Of a stretch of 38,257 nt of DNA, positions 1 to 8,350 are shown piece by piece. Under the pieces are notes generated by a model that saw only the letters and a list, made by a program, of their open reading frames with translations, was not told the origin of the DNA and did not search any database. Position 1 is the first letter of the stretch; every line of letters starts with the position of its first letter. The position numbers and the translations under genes were made by a program. Source of the stretch: Bacteroidales bacterium (GTDB taxonomy: Bacteria > Bacteroidota > Bacteroidia > Bacteroidales > NBLH01); NCBI GenBank assembly GCA_016937695.1, contig JAFGWC010000087.1, forward strand, positions 1 to 38,257, in the 5' to 3' direction.

Positions 1-759
1 ATGCCGGCGATGACATTTTTACTTATTTTAGCAATAAACCCTAGTCCTAGTGTTGCTTTAGGAATGATTTTAGTAGCTGCTTGTCCTGGCGGAAATGTTT
101 CAAATTTTTTCACATCTCTTGCAAAAGGAAACACCGAACTTTCTGTTAGTTTAACCGGAATTGCAGATTTTTCCTCAATTTTAATGACACCTTTTAACTT
201 TGCATTTTGGGCAACTTTATACAATGTAACTTCTAATATGGTTATACCCATTACGATAGATCCATACGAAATGTTTAAAACAATAATTGTACTTCTAGGT
301 ATTCCAATAACATTAGGTATGATTTTCGCCGGTCAATTTCCAAAACTTACAAGTAAAATAATAAAACCAATAAAAATAATATCAATATTAATTTTCTTTG
401 GATATATTGTTGGTGCACTAAGTTTAAATATCGAATATTTCCTAAAATACGTTCATCTAATAGTTCTTATTGTGTTGGTTCACAATACATTAGCTCTACT
501 AACCGGTTTTCTTGTATCAAAAACTTTTCGTTTATCTAAAAAAAACACCAAAACAATTACTATTGAAACAGGAATTCAAAACTCAGGACTTGGTTTGGTA
601 TTAATTTTTAATCCAAATTTATTTGATGGATTAGGTGGAATGGCATTTATAGCTGCTTGGTGGGGAATTTGGCATATTATATCAGGCTTGGCAATTGGTT
701 TTTTCTGGGGCGCTAAATCAAGAAATCCAGTTGTAAATGAAACCACTGTTTCTAAATAA
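1..759 (+). CDS. Bile acid:sodium symporter (BASS/SBF) family protein, 5' end cut by the window
   Basis: This is the C-terminal 252 residues of an inner-membrane transporter of the BASS/SBF family, which imports organic anions with sodium. The segment AACPGGNVSNFFTSLAKGN (residues about 26-44) is the family's most recognisable stretch. It is followed by at least six hydrophobic helices. Family members are usually about 310-330 residues, so some 60-80 residues lie upstream of the window. The ATG at position 1 is therefore probably an internal methionine rather than the start. The substrate cannot be told from sequence; bile acids are unlikely in a free-living bacterium and pantoate, pyruvate or other organic acids are alternatives. 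The family call is solid and the substrate is unknown. Confidence 0.9.
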   Translation: MPAMTFLLILAINPSPSVALGMILVAACPGGNVSNFFTSLAKGNTELSVSLTGIADFSSILMTPFNFAFWATLYNVTSNMVIPITIDPYEMFKTIIVLLGIPITLGMIFAGQFPKLTSKIIKPIKIISILIFFGYIVGALSLNIEYFLKYVHLIVLIVLVHNTLALLTGFLVSKTFRLSKKNTKTITIETGIQNSGLGLVLIFNPNLFDGLGGMAFIAAWWGIWHIISGLAIGFFWGAKSRNPVVNETTVSK

Positions 760-836
760 TAATAAAATACATTTTAAAGTTTTTAATGATTAAGAATAAT
801 ATATCTTAACCAATATTTATGTAAAAAAAATTAAAA

Positions 837-2195
837 ATGGACTTCAGCAATATTGATAAAAATTCTATTAGCTATTCAATCTTAAAAGCTTATGTAAAAT
901 TTGCACACGACAAGGTTTTTTATAAAAAAATTTGTATAACAGGTGTAGAAAATATACCAAAAGATAAACCTATATTTTTTGCACCAAATCACCAAAATGC
1001 GCTAATGGATGCATTAATAGTTTCTTATGCTATAAAAAGAACTGTTATTTATATTGCAAGATCCGATATTTTTAGTAATCCTTTGATTTCTAAAATATTA
1101 ATTTGGCTTAAAATAATGCCGGCATACAGAATTAGAGACGGAAAAGAAAACCTAAAAAAAAATAAAGAACTTTTTGATGCTTCGGTAAAAATTCTTGAAA
1201 ATAATAATATTATTACTCTTTTTCCTGAAACAACTCACACAGATTTAAGACGTTTACAAATTCTAAAAAAAGGTGTGCAAAGAATTGTATTTCAAACAGA
1301 AAGCGCAAATGATTTTAATTTGGGAATACAAATAGTTCCTATAGGAATTTATTATTCAAATTATTGGAATTTTAGAAGTACTATTCAAATTAATTTTGGC
1401 AAAGCTATCGCTGTTAAAGATTATAAAAAACTTTATCATGAAAACGAACAAAAAGCCATGCTTGCTTTACGCGATAAAATGACTGAAGAAATAAAGCCTT
1501 TAATTATTGATATTGAAACTCAAGAGTTTTATAATACATACGAAAATATTAGGGAAATTTATAATTTTGAAATGAGAGAAAAACTTCATTTGCCTGATAA
1601 TCAACATAATGTATTTGTAGCTGACAAAAAAATTATTGAAGCCTTAAATGTAGAACTTAAAAAAAATTACGATAAAATAAAAACTCTTGATAACGATGTA
1701 AAAGAATATACTAAGGCTCTTAAAAATTTCAAAATAAGAGATTGGGTATTAAGAAAAAATGCAAATTTCTCAGCGATATTTTCCAAAAGTATTTTATTCG
1801 TATTTTTATTGCCTATTTTTATTTATGGCGCAGTAAATAATATAATACCATACTTATTACCATCAATAATCACAAAAAAGCTTGAAGACAGACAATTTGA
1901 AAGTTCTATTGCATTTGGTTTTGGAATTGTTTTTTTCCCATTGTTTTATATTATTCAAACTATTTTGTTAGCATATTTTATAGAGCCAAACTGGTTAGCA
2001 ATCTTATATTTTATAAGCTTACCATTTACAGGATTTTGGGCATTTTCAATACACAGATTTTATGTGAAATTAAAATCGCAATGGAAATTTTTCTTAAATA
2101 AGAAAAAACCTAAAATGGAATCTTTAATTATTTTAAGAAAAAAAATCATTAAAACCTTAAACGAAATTACAGAAAAAAATACTAACATTATTTAA
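837..2195 (+). CDS. PlsC-type (GPAT-like) acyltransferase with C-terminal membrane domain
   Basis: A 452-residue lysophospholipid or glycerol-3-phosphate acyltransferase of the PlsC superfamily, expected to acylate glycerolipid precursors at the inner membrane. The catalytic motif is NHQNALMD (H52 to D58), HX5D rather than the usual HX4D. The second conserved block is FPETTHTD (about 129-136) in place of FPEG. Both resemble the eukaryotic Gat1/Gat2 (SCT1) type GPAT, which also has HX5D. Residues about 260-300 look helical and charged. Three hydrophobic segments follow at about 317-341, 356-381 and 385-407, then a basic tail. It stands alone between an SBF transporter and a two-component operon. 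Superfamily is secure; acceptor specificity is not. Confidence 0.88.
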   Translation: MDFSNIDKNSISYSILKAYVKFAHDKVFYKKICITGVENIPKDKPIFFAPNHQNALMDALIVSYAIKRTVIYIARSDIFSNPLISKILIWLKIMPAYRIRDGKENLKKNKELFDASVKILENNNIITLFPETTHTDLRRLQILKKGVQRIVFQTESANDFNLGIQIVPIGIYYSNYWNFRSTIQINFGKAIAVKDYKKLYHENEQKAMLALRDKMTEEIKPLIIDIETQEFYNTYENIREIYNFEMREKLHLPDNQHNVFVADKKIIEALNVELKKNYDKIKTLDNDVKEYTKALKNFKIRDWVLRKNANFSAIFSKSILFVFLLPIFIYGAVNNIIPYLLPSIITKKLEDRQFESSIAFGFGIVFFPLFYIIQTILLAYFIEPNWLAILYFISLPFTGFWAFSIHRFYVKLKSQWKFFLNKKKPKMESLIILRKKIIKTLNEITEKNTNII

Positions 2196-2243
2196 TGCAA
2201 AATATATAGATTATTTTGCAAATTTAAGTAAAAATCAGCTGTT

Positions 2244-2271
2244 CGAAATCGTACACTAATGTACGATTTCG
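2244..2271. terminator. 11-bp perfect hairpin: terminator or operator
   Basis: CGAAATCGTAC (2244-2254) and its exact complement GTACGATTTCG (2261-2271) flank a 6-nt loop. TTCGTTTTT follows, so on the plus strand it can work as a rho-independent terminator for the acyltransferase gene ending at 2195. It also lies about 130-155 bp upstream of the sigma-54-like element at 2396, a normal distance for an activator-binding palindrome. Both roles are inferred. Confidence 0.6.
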
Positions 2272-2395
2272 TTCGTTTTTAAGCTTTGATTTTATTATCA
2301 AAAAAAATTTCAAATATCCGCATAACATTCTGATATTATGCAGATTATAGCACTTATAGTTTTAATAAAACTTCAATAATAAAATTCATTTTTTT

Positions 2396-2414
2396 ATTTG
2401 GCACGATTTTTAAC
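2396..2414 (+). promoter_or_regulatory. Sigma-54-like promoter element before the two-component operon
   Basis: TTTGGCACGATTTTT matches the sigma-54 -24 element (TGGCACG at 2399-2405). At the -12 position the sequence is TTAA instead of TTGC, so the match is strong at -24 and weak at -12. The predicted start is near 2424, giving a leader of about 39 nt before the ATG at 2463. The same 16-nt string (ATTTGGCACGATTTTT) recurs at 16852-16867. The gene it precedes is itself a sigma-54 activator. Confidence 0.6.
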
Positions 2415-2462
2415 TTTCAGTAAGATAAATAGAATAATAGCCAAATAAAAACAAAGAAAATT

Positions 2463-3839
2463 ATGGGCACAAAAACAGGAAAAATTTTAGCAGTTGATGA
2501 CAATACAGATGTATTATTTGCTTTAAAACTTCTTTTAAAACAACAATTTGCAGAAATACATACAGAAGAAAATCCTGAAAACATTCCAAAACTTGTTAAA
2601 CAAGAAGATTATGATGTTATATTGCTCGATATGAATTTTTCTAAAGATGCAATAAGTGGAAAAGAAGGTTTTTACTGGCTAGATAGAATATTAGAAATTG
2701 ATCCATCAGCTATAGTTATTTTTATAACTGCTTATGGAGATGTGGAAAATGCAGTTAGAGCAATTAAAATGGGCGCAATTGACTTTGTTAACAAACCATG
2801 GCAAAATGAAAAATTAGTTGCTACAATTTCTGCAGGACTAAAATTAAGACAATCTCGATTAGAAGTAGATAGCTTAAGAGAAAAACAATCGGGTTTAAAA
2901 GCAATATTAGAACAGCCATTCGGCGATTTTATAGGAATCTCACCATCTATGCAAAAAGTTTTTGAAACAATAAAAAAAGTATCAGAAACAGATGCAAGCA
3001 TATTGATATTAGGCGAAAATGGAACTGGTAAAGAATTAGTAGCCAGATCTTTACACAAAAACTCTGCAAGAAAAAATGAAGTATTAGTAAGTGTTGATTT
3101 AGGCTCACTAACTGAAACACTATTTGAAAGCGAATTGTTTGGTCATGTAAAAGGCGCATATACAGATGCAAAAGGCGAACGTCCGGGAAGATTTGAAATT
3201 GCTTCTGGCGGAACATTATTTCTTGATGAAATTGGCAATCTTTCTCTTCCTCTGCAATCAAAACTACTAACTGTACTTGAAAGACGCGAAGTAACAAGAT
3301 TAGGCTCAAATAAACCCAGAGCAATTGATATAAGGCTAATTTGTGCTACAAATATGCCTATTTTACAAATGATAAAAGAAGAAAAATTTAGAGAAGATTT
3401 ATTATATAGAATTAATACAGTTGAAATACATATACCTCCATTACGAGATAGAATTGAAGATATTCCAGTATTAGCAAACCATTTCTTAAAAATATATTCT
3501 AAAAAATATAAAAAAAATATAAAAGAAATAAGTTCTGCAACTATAAAAAAGCTCCAACAATACAATTGGCCCGGCAATGTTAGAGAATTACAACATTCTC
3601 TCGAAAGAGCGATAATAATGTCAGACACAAACATATTACAGCCTTTTGATTTTCATTTAACATCATCAACTAGTAAGGTTGACGAAGTAGAATTAGAAAA
3701 TTACAATCTTGAAGAAGTAGAAAAAATTATTATTTTAAAAGTATTGAAAAAACACGGCGGAAACATAAGTAATGCAGCTAAAGAATTAGGTTTAACAAGA
3801 ACATCACTTTACAGAAGAATGGAAAAACATGACTTATAA
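2463..3839 (+). CDS. Sigma-54-dependent NtrC-family response regulator
   Basis: A 458-residue transcription activator in three parts. The receiver domain (about 7-125) has acidic D12/D13, phospho-acceptor D56, T89 and K111. The AAA+ domain (about 155-385) has Walker A GENGTGK (184-190), Walker B TLFLDE (D255, E256) and arginine-finger region FREDLLYR (309-316). A Fis-type helix-turn-helix ends the protein (about 432-458). The sigma-54 contact loop reads GAYTDA (231-236) instead of GAFTGA, a variant known in Bacteroidota. It overlaps its cognate kinase by 11 bp. A sigma-54-like element lies just upstream, so positive autoregulation is plausible. Function is very secure; the regulon is unknown, but the gene at 17037 is a candidate target. 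Confidence 0.97.
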   Translation: MGTKTGKILAVDDNTDVLFALKLLLKQQFAEIHTEENPENIPKLVKQEDYDVILLDMNFSKDAISGKEGFYWLDRILEIDPSAIVIFITAYGDVENAVRAIKMGAIDFVNKPWQNEKLVATISAGLKLRQSRLEVDSLREKQSGLKAILEQPFGDFIGISPSMQKVFETIKKVSETDASILILGENGTGKELVARSLHKNSARKNEVLVSVDLGSLTETLFESELFGHVKGAYTDAKGERPGRFEIASGGTLFLDEIGNLSLPLQSKLLTVLERREVTRLGSNKPRAIDIRLICATNMPILQMIKEEKFREDLLYRINTVEIHIPPLRDRIEDIPVLANHFLKIYSKKYKKNIKEISSATIKKLQQYNWPGNVRELQHSLERAIIMSDTNILQPFDFHLTSSTSKVDEVELENYNLEEVEKIIILKVLKKHGGNISNAAKELGLTRTSLYRRMEKHDL

Positions 3840-5193
3840 AAATTTCAGAGTTAATATTATATTCAGAGTAATAATTATGGTAATTACCATTTTTATTCTT
3901 GTTTATGTTGTAAATAGTGGACAATACTATATGACACCATTTTTATTTGCCGTTTTTATTCTTTTGCAAATAATTTCGCTAATAAATTATATCGAAAAAA
4001 CTAATCGTATATTAACCAGTTTTCTAGAATCAGTAAGGTTTTCTGATTTTAGTAGAACATTTCAGGTTGAAGGTTTAGGCTCATCTTTTGATAATTTAAA
4101 AACATCTTTTAATAAAGTTATTGACGATTTTCAAAAAATTAGAGGCGAGAAAGAAGAACATTATTTTTATCTCCAACAAATAATGTCGCATATTGAAATT
4201 GGAATAATTGCATATCAAAAAGATGGTACTGTTGAAATGATTAATAATGCTGCTAAAAAATTATTCAATGTTAAAAGCCTTAAAAACATACAATTATTAG
4301 AAACATGGCATCCCGGATTAGAGTCGCTTTTTTTTAATATAAATCCTGAAGATAAAAAATTACTTAAAGTAAAAAAAGGCGAAGAATTACTTCAATTATC
4401 AATTTATGCTACGGAGTTTAAAATAAATGAAAGAAGTATTACTCTTGTTTCAATAAAAAATATACAATCAGAACTTGAGGAAGAAGAAATGAGAGCTTGG
4501 CAAAAGCTTATTAGAGTTTTAACTCATGAAATTATGAATTCTATTGCACCAATTGCTTCATTAACCTCAACAGTTAATTATATGGTTAAGCAAATGGCTG
4601 AACAAATAAAACCAATTATTAAAGATAAATTTGATACTGATGGAATTAAAGATATAATTGAAGCTCTTGACACTATTCATAAACGAAGTACAGGCTTAAT
4701 ACATTTTGTTGAAAAATACAGAGATTTAACTAAAATTCCACAGCCTAATTTTAAGATATATAATATTAAAACCCAATTTCAAAATATCAATAATCTGCTA
4801 AGAACAGAATTAGAAGAAAATAATGTAAATTTAAAAATAATTGTTATTCCTGAAAAGCTGAAAATAACAGCAGATGAGCAACTTATAGAACAAGTACTAA
4901 TTAATATGGTCAAAAATTCCATTCATGCTTTAGAAAACATTAAAGGCAACAAAGAAATTAAACTAAATGCATATATTAACAATGGCGGAAGGCGAGTAAT
5001 TCAAATTTACGATAATGGACAAGGAATTATTAAAGAAGTGGGCGAAAAAGTTTTTATTCCATTTTTCACAACAAAATCGAATGGCTCTGGAATTGGATTA
5101 AGCTTATCAAAACAAATAATGCGACTACACAACGGTAGCATTAAAGTAGCCTCAGAACCTTATAAAGAAACTTGTTTTACTTTGACATTTTAA
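3829..5193 (+). CDS. NtrY/AtoS-like membrane sensor histidine kinase
   Basis: A 454-residue sensor kinase translated from an ATG inside the last codons of the regulator gene, which implies translational coupling. Two membrane segments (about 10-28 and 35-53) are separated by only a few residues, so there is no real periplasmic sensor. A linker and a PAS-like domain (about 112-212) follow. The dimerisation/phospho-acceptor helix carries H233 in LTHEIMNSIAP, the NtrY-type H box. The ATPase domain shows the N box (about N359-N363), G1 DNGQG (395-399) and G2 GSGIGLSL (419-426), with FFTTK before it. The signal is probably intramembrane or cytoplasmic. It should phosphorylate D56 of the regulator at 2463. 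Confidence 0.95.
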   Translation: MTYKNFRVNIIFRVIIMVITIFILVYVVNSGQYYMTPFLFAVFILLQIISLINYIEKTNRILTSFLESVRFSDFSRTFQVEGLGSSFDNLKTSFNKVIDDFQKIRGEKEEHYFYLQQIMSHIEIGIIAYQKDGTVEMINNAAKKLFNVKSLKNIQLLETWHPGLESLFFNINPEDKKLLKVKKGEELLQLSIYATEFKINERSITLVSIKNIQSELEEEEMRAWQKLIRVLTHEIMNSIAPIASLTSTVNYMVKQMAEQIKPIIKDKFDTDGIKDIIEALDTIHKRSTGLIHFVEKYRDLTKIPQPNFKIYNIKTQFQNINNLLRTELEENNVNLKIIVIPEKLKITADEQLIEQVLINMVKNSIHALENIKGNKEIKLNAYINNGGRRVIQIYDNGQGIIKEVGEKVFIPFFTTKSNGSGIGLSLSKQIMRLHNGSIKVASEPYKETCFTLTF

Positions 5194-5261
5194 TATAAAA
5201 AAGCTAAAGCTTAATTTTACTGATTTAAAACAATTGTTAAATTGCTATACTTCTAAAAATC

Positions 5262-5306
5262 AGCAATTTAATAGCATTTCTTATAAGCAATATCATTTCT
5301 TATAAG
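5262..5306. repeat. Stem arm and 13-nt direct repeat upstream of queE
   Basis: CATTTCTTATAAG occurs twice, at 5275-5287 and 5294-5306, a 19-nt period. Just before it, AGCAATTTAA (5262-5271) is the complement of TTAAATTGCT (5237-5246), a 10-bp stem with a 15-nt loop that could end the kinase transcript. The repeats lie 20-50 bp upstream of the queE promoter and could be a regulator site. No protein or RNA ligand is implied by the sequence. Confidence 0.4.
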
Positions 5307-5325
5307 TTGAACTCACTTTTTACTT

Positions 5326-5355
5326 TTTGTCTTTTGTCTTTTAATCTTAACTTTG
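5326..5355 (+). promoter_or_regulatory. Bacteroidota-type promoter for queE
   Basis: TTTG at 5326-5329 and TAACTTTG at 5348-5355 fit the Bacteroidota -33/-7 consensus (TTTG, TAnnTTTG) with an 18-nt spacer. The predicted start is near 5361, about 16 nt before the TTG codon of queE. Confidence 0.6.
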
Positions 5356-5376
5356 CAATCCTAAAAAATAAGAAAA

Positions 5377-6009
5377 TTGAAAACAAAAGAAAACGATATA
5401 TTTGATGATGGCCATAAGCTTCCACTTATAGACCAATTTTACACAGTTCAAGGCGAAGCTTTTCATACCGGAAGAGCTGCATATTTTATCAGAATTGGCG
5501 GTTGTGATATTGGTTGCAGATGGTGCGACACAAAAATCTCTTGGAATTTCAATACTCATAAACTTGTTGATATTGAGGAAGTTGTATCAAATATAAAAAA
5601 GGAAAATGCAGATACAATTGTTGTTACCGGAGGCGAACCAACATTATATAATCTGGAACCACTTTGTAATTTATTAAAGCAAAATTCAATTAAAACTCAC
5701 ATAGAAACTTCCGGAGCTTATAAACTAACAGGCAATTGGGATTGGATTTGCTTATCGCCAAAAAAACAAAGTCCGCCTAAAGAAGAAATTTATAAATTAG
5801 CAAATGAACTTAAAGTAATTATTTTTGATGAAGATGATTATAGATGGGCTGAAGAAGTTGCTGAAAAAGTAAATAAAGATTGCAAATTATATCTGCAACC
5901 GGAATGGAGTAAGCACAATTTGTTAACACCGGAAATTGTTGAATATGTAAAAAAGAATAAGAAATGGCAAATTTCTATTCAGGCACATAAATTTATGAAA
6001 ATTCCTTAA
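5377..6009 (+). CDS. queE: 7-carboxy-7-deazaguanine synthase (queuosine pathway)
   Basis: A 210-residue radical SAM enzyme that converts 6-carboxy-tetrahydropterin to 7-carboxy-7-deazaguanine, a precursor of queuosine in tRNA. It has the QueE start (FYTVQGEAFHTGRAAYFIRI) and the CX3CX2C cluster C43, C47, C50, which binds the 4Fe-4S cluster. TGGEP (84-88) is the SAM-contact motif, and the C terminus IQAHKFMKIP is typical. The start is TTG at 5377; no ATG exists before the conserved core and the upstream promoter fits this start. The other queuosine genes (queC, queD, folE) are not in the window. Confidence 0.95.
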   Translation: MKTKENDIFDDGHKLPLIDQFYTVQGEAFHTGRAAYFIRIGGCDIGCRWCDTKISWNFNTHKLVDIEEVVSNIKKENADTIVVTGGEPTLYNLEPLCNLLKQNSIKTHIETSGAYKLTGNWDWICLSPKKQSPPKEEIYKLANELKVIIFDEDDYRWAEEVAEKVNKDCKLYLQPEWSKHNLLTPEIVEYVKKNKKWQISIQAHKFMKIP

Positions 6010-6062
6010 TTTATTTATTCTACAAAATATTATTGCCCAAACAAATTTTGTATATTTGAAAT

Positions 6063-7952
6063 ATGAGAACACTAATATTTTTAATAATTACAATTTTTGT
6101 ATTTCAAAGTATATCTGCACAAAACAAATACTACACAAAATCTAAAAAAGCGGCAAAGCATTTTGAAAAAGCATTGCAGAATTACAATTTGCAATATTTC
6201 CAAATAGCTGAAAATGAGCTTGATGAAGCATTAAAAATTGATGCAGATTTTTTAGATGTTTATATTTTAAAAGCCCAAATTGAGATTGAAAAAGGGAATA
6301 AAGAAAAAGCAATCGAAAATTTTGAAAAAGCCTTAAAAATAGACGAAACATATCAAAGTTTAATATTTTTAAAAAAAGCAGAAATTGAACTTGAAACAGG
6401 CAAATACATTCAAGCTAAATCAGATTTTGTAAAATATAAGAGCATAAAAAAGCTATCAGAAAATCAGGAAAATTATTTAAAGAAAAAAATAATGCAATGC
6501 GAATTTGCAATTTCAGCAATAAATAATCCTGTTAATTTTAAACCAATAAATATAGGTTCTGAAATAAATAGCGAGTTAAGCGAATATTGGCCAAGCTTAA
6601 CAGCTGATAATCAGATTATTACATTTACAGTAAGCAATAGAAAAACAAATTCGCAAGAAGACTTATTTGTATCAGAAAAAGTTAAAAATAAATGGGAAAA
6701 AGCCAAAAACCTTGAATATCCAATAAATACAGAAAAAAGCGAAGGTGCACAATCAATTTCGGCCGATGGAAAAACAATGGTTTTTACGGCATGTTTAAGA
6801 GATGATACTTATGGAAGTTGTGATATTTATATTTCAAAAAAGGATGGAAATAATTGGACAAAACCAGAGAATATAGGTTCGCCAATAAACAGCAAATATA
6901 AAGAAACTCAGCCATGCTTATCAGCCGACGGAAAAACAATTTATTTTGTAAGTAACAGACAAGGCGGAAAAGGAAAATTTGATATTTGGCAAAGCTCTCT
7001 AAATCAGAACAATGAATGGACTACTCCAATAAATTTAGGCGATAGTATTAACACAGAAGAAGACGAATTGGCGCCGTTTATCCATTATGATGATAAAACA
7101 TTATATTTTTCATCAAAAGGACATTTGGGAATGGGTGGAAGCGATATTTTTATTAGTCGCAAAGGAAACAATAATTTATGGAGCAAAGCTGTAAATTTTG
7201 GTTATCCTGCAAATACATATTTTAATGAAGAAAGCCTTGTTGTTACAACAGATGGCCAATATGGTTTTTTTTCTTCTGATATTGAAGGCGGTTTTGGACA
7301 AAAAGATATTTATTATTTTGAAATGCCAAATATAAACAAACCAGAAAAATTTATATATGCTAAAGGAATAGTTTACGATATTACTGATAATAAGAGAATT
7401 AATGCAGAAATTGATTTCTCGAATTTAGACGATTCTACACAAATAAATACTTATTCAGATGAAATTACAGGTGAATTTTTAGTTTGCCTTTCGCCAAATA
7501 ATAATTATGCAGTCAATGTTTTTAAAAATGGATATTTACCTTATTCAGAGCAAATTGAAATGCCTGATACAAATTTGTTTCTAAATATTCCACTAAATCC
7601 AATAAAAAATAATGATGTTTTTGTTTTAAAAAATATCTTTTTTAAAACAGACTCATTTAATCTGGAAAAAAAATCGTTTATTGAACTAAAAAAGCTCTCT
7701 GAATTTCTAAAAATAAACCCCAATATTAAAATAGAAATTCAGGGACATACTGATAATAAAGGGACAAAAAAATACAATTATATTTTATCTGAAAAAAGAG
7801 CACTTTCTGTCTACAAATACCTTATTAACAGCACTATAAACAAAAACAGATTGTTATATAAAGGATTTGGATACGATATGCCTATTGCACCTAATACTAC
7901 AGACGAAGGACGTTCTAAAAACCGAAGAACAGCATTTAAAATTATATTATAA
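6063..7952 (+). CDS. TPR / PD40 beta-propeller / OmpA-C envelope protein (PorE-like architecture)
   Basis: A 629-residue exported protein with a signal peptide (about 1-19, ISA/Q). Domains in order are TPR helices (about 22-130), WD40-like PD40 repeats (about 160-415, repeated SADGKTIYFVSNRQGG-type blades), a carboxypeptidase-regulatory-like beta-sandwich (about 430-515) and an OmpA C-terminal peptidoglycan-binding domain (about 520-629, with EIQGHTDNKG and GRSKNRRTAF). This is the order seen in PorE of the type IX secretion system, but Bacteroidota encode many paralogs with it. Unlike PorE it has no lipobox cysteine, and no other secretion genes are nearby. A periplasmic anchor to peptidoglycan is the safe reading. 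Confidence 0.9.
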   Translation: MRTLIFLIITIFVFQSISAQNKYYTKSKKAAKHFEKALQNYNLQYFQIAENELDEALKIDADFLDVYILKAQIEIEKGNKEKAIENFEKALKIDETYQSLIFLKKAEIELETGKYIQAKSDFVKYKSIKKLSENQENYLKKKIMQCEFAISAINNPVNFKPINIGSEINSELSEYWPSLTADNQIITFTVSNRKTNSQEDLFVSEKVKNKWEKAKNLEYPINTEKSEGAQSISADGKTMVFTACLRDDTYGSCDIYISKKDGNNWTKPENIGSPINSKYKETQPCLSADGKTIYFVSNRQGGKGKFDIWQSSLNQNNEWTTPINLGDSINTEEDELAPFIHYDDKTLYFSSKGHLGMGGSDIFISRKGNNNLWSKAVNFGYPANTYFNEESLVVTTDGQYGFFSSDIEGGFGQKDIYYFEMPNINKPEKFIYAKGIVYDITDNKRINAEIDFSNLDDSTQINTYSDEITGEFLVCLSPNNNYAVNVFKNGYLPYSEQIEMPDTNLFLNIPLNPIKNNDVFVLKNIFFKTDSFNLEKKSFIELKKLSEFLKINPNIKIEIQGHTDNKGTKKYNYILSEKRALSVYKYLINSTINKNRLLYKGFGYDMPIAPNTTDEGRSKNRRTAFKIIL

Positions 7953-8083
7953 TTTTTACAGATTTTAATATCCTAAATTTGATATTATTTATACTAAAAT
8001 ATGCTTATTAACAGATAAATTTTGTATCTATTTAATTTACAATATTCGTAACTTAGCAAAGATTATAAATTAAAAAAATTATT

Positions 8084-8302
8084 ATGGCTAATTGTATATG
8101 TTTACCAAAATGCCCATTTTTTAACGATAAAATGGCCAATATGCCTTCAATGTCAAATTTAATAAAAACAAAATATTGCCAAGGCGAAAGCAGTGAATGT
8201 GCCAGATACATTGTATATAAAGCTATTGGCTCAGAAAATGTTCCTTCTGATTTATTTCCAAATCAAGTTGATAGAGCAAAGGAAATTCTAAATTTAGAAT
8301 AA
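8084..8302 (+). CDS. Small cysteine-rich conserved protein, function unknown
   Basis: A 72-residue soluble protein with five cysteines, C4, C6, C10 (CxCxxxC), C32 and C39. It has no signal peptide or membrane segment. A helical second half contains ARYIVYKAIG and a DLFPNQ...RAKEIL tail. The Cys spacing could ligate a metal or Fe-S cluster, but I cannot name the family. I have an impression of similar short proteins encoded near signalling genes in anaerobes, which I cannot confirm. It is monocistronic, with a strong palindrome and a terminator directly downstream. Coding is supported by the sensible composition and the clean flanks. Confidence 0.75.
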   Translation: MANCICLPKCPFFNDKMANMPSMSNLIKTKYCQGESSECARYIVYKAIGSENVPSDLFPNQVDRAKEILNLE

Positions 8303-8314
8303 ATATTATTTGCA

Positions 8315-8340
8315 AATACTAAATTTTAAAATTTAGTATT
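8315..8340. repeat. 26-bp perfect palindrome
   Basis: AATACTAAATTTT followed directly by its complement AAAATTTAGTATT gives a 26-bp perfect palindrome, 12 nt after the stop of the small Cys-rich gene. CTTTTC follows. It may be a first, weak terminator hairpin or a protein-binding palindrome. Confidence 0.55.
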
Positions 8341-8350
8341 CTTTTCAATT

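Noticed and set aside
2732-3634. Open frames on the minus strand inside the response regulator gene
   Set aside because: They are shadows of the regulator's coding frame, with no start signals or recognisable domains.
5307-5376. preQ1 riboswitch before queE
   Set aside because: The leader after the predicted start is only about 16 nt and no preQ1 aptamer pattern is visible.
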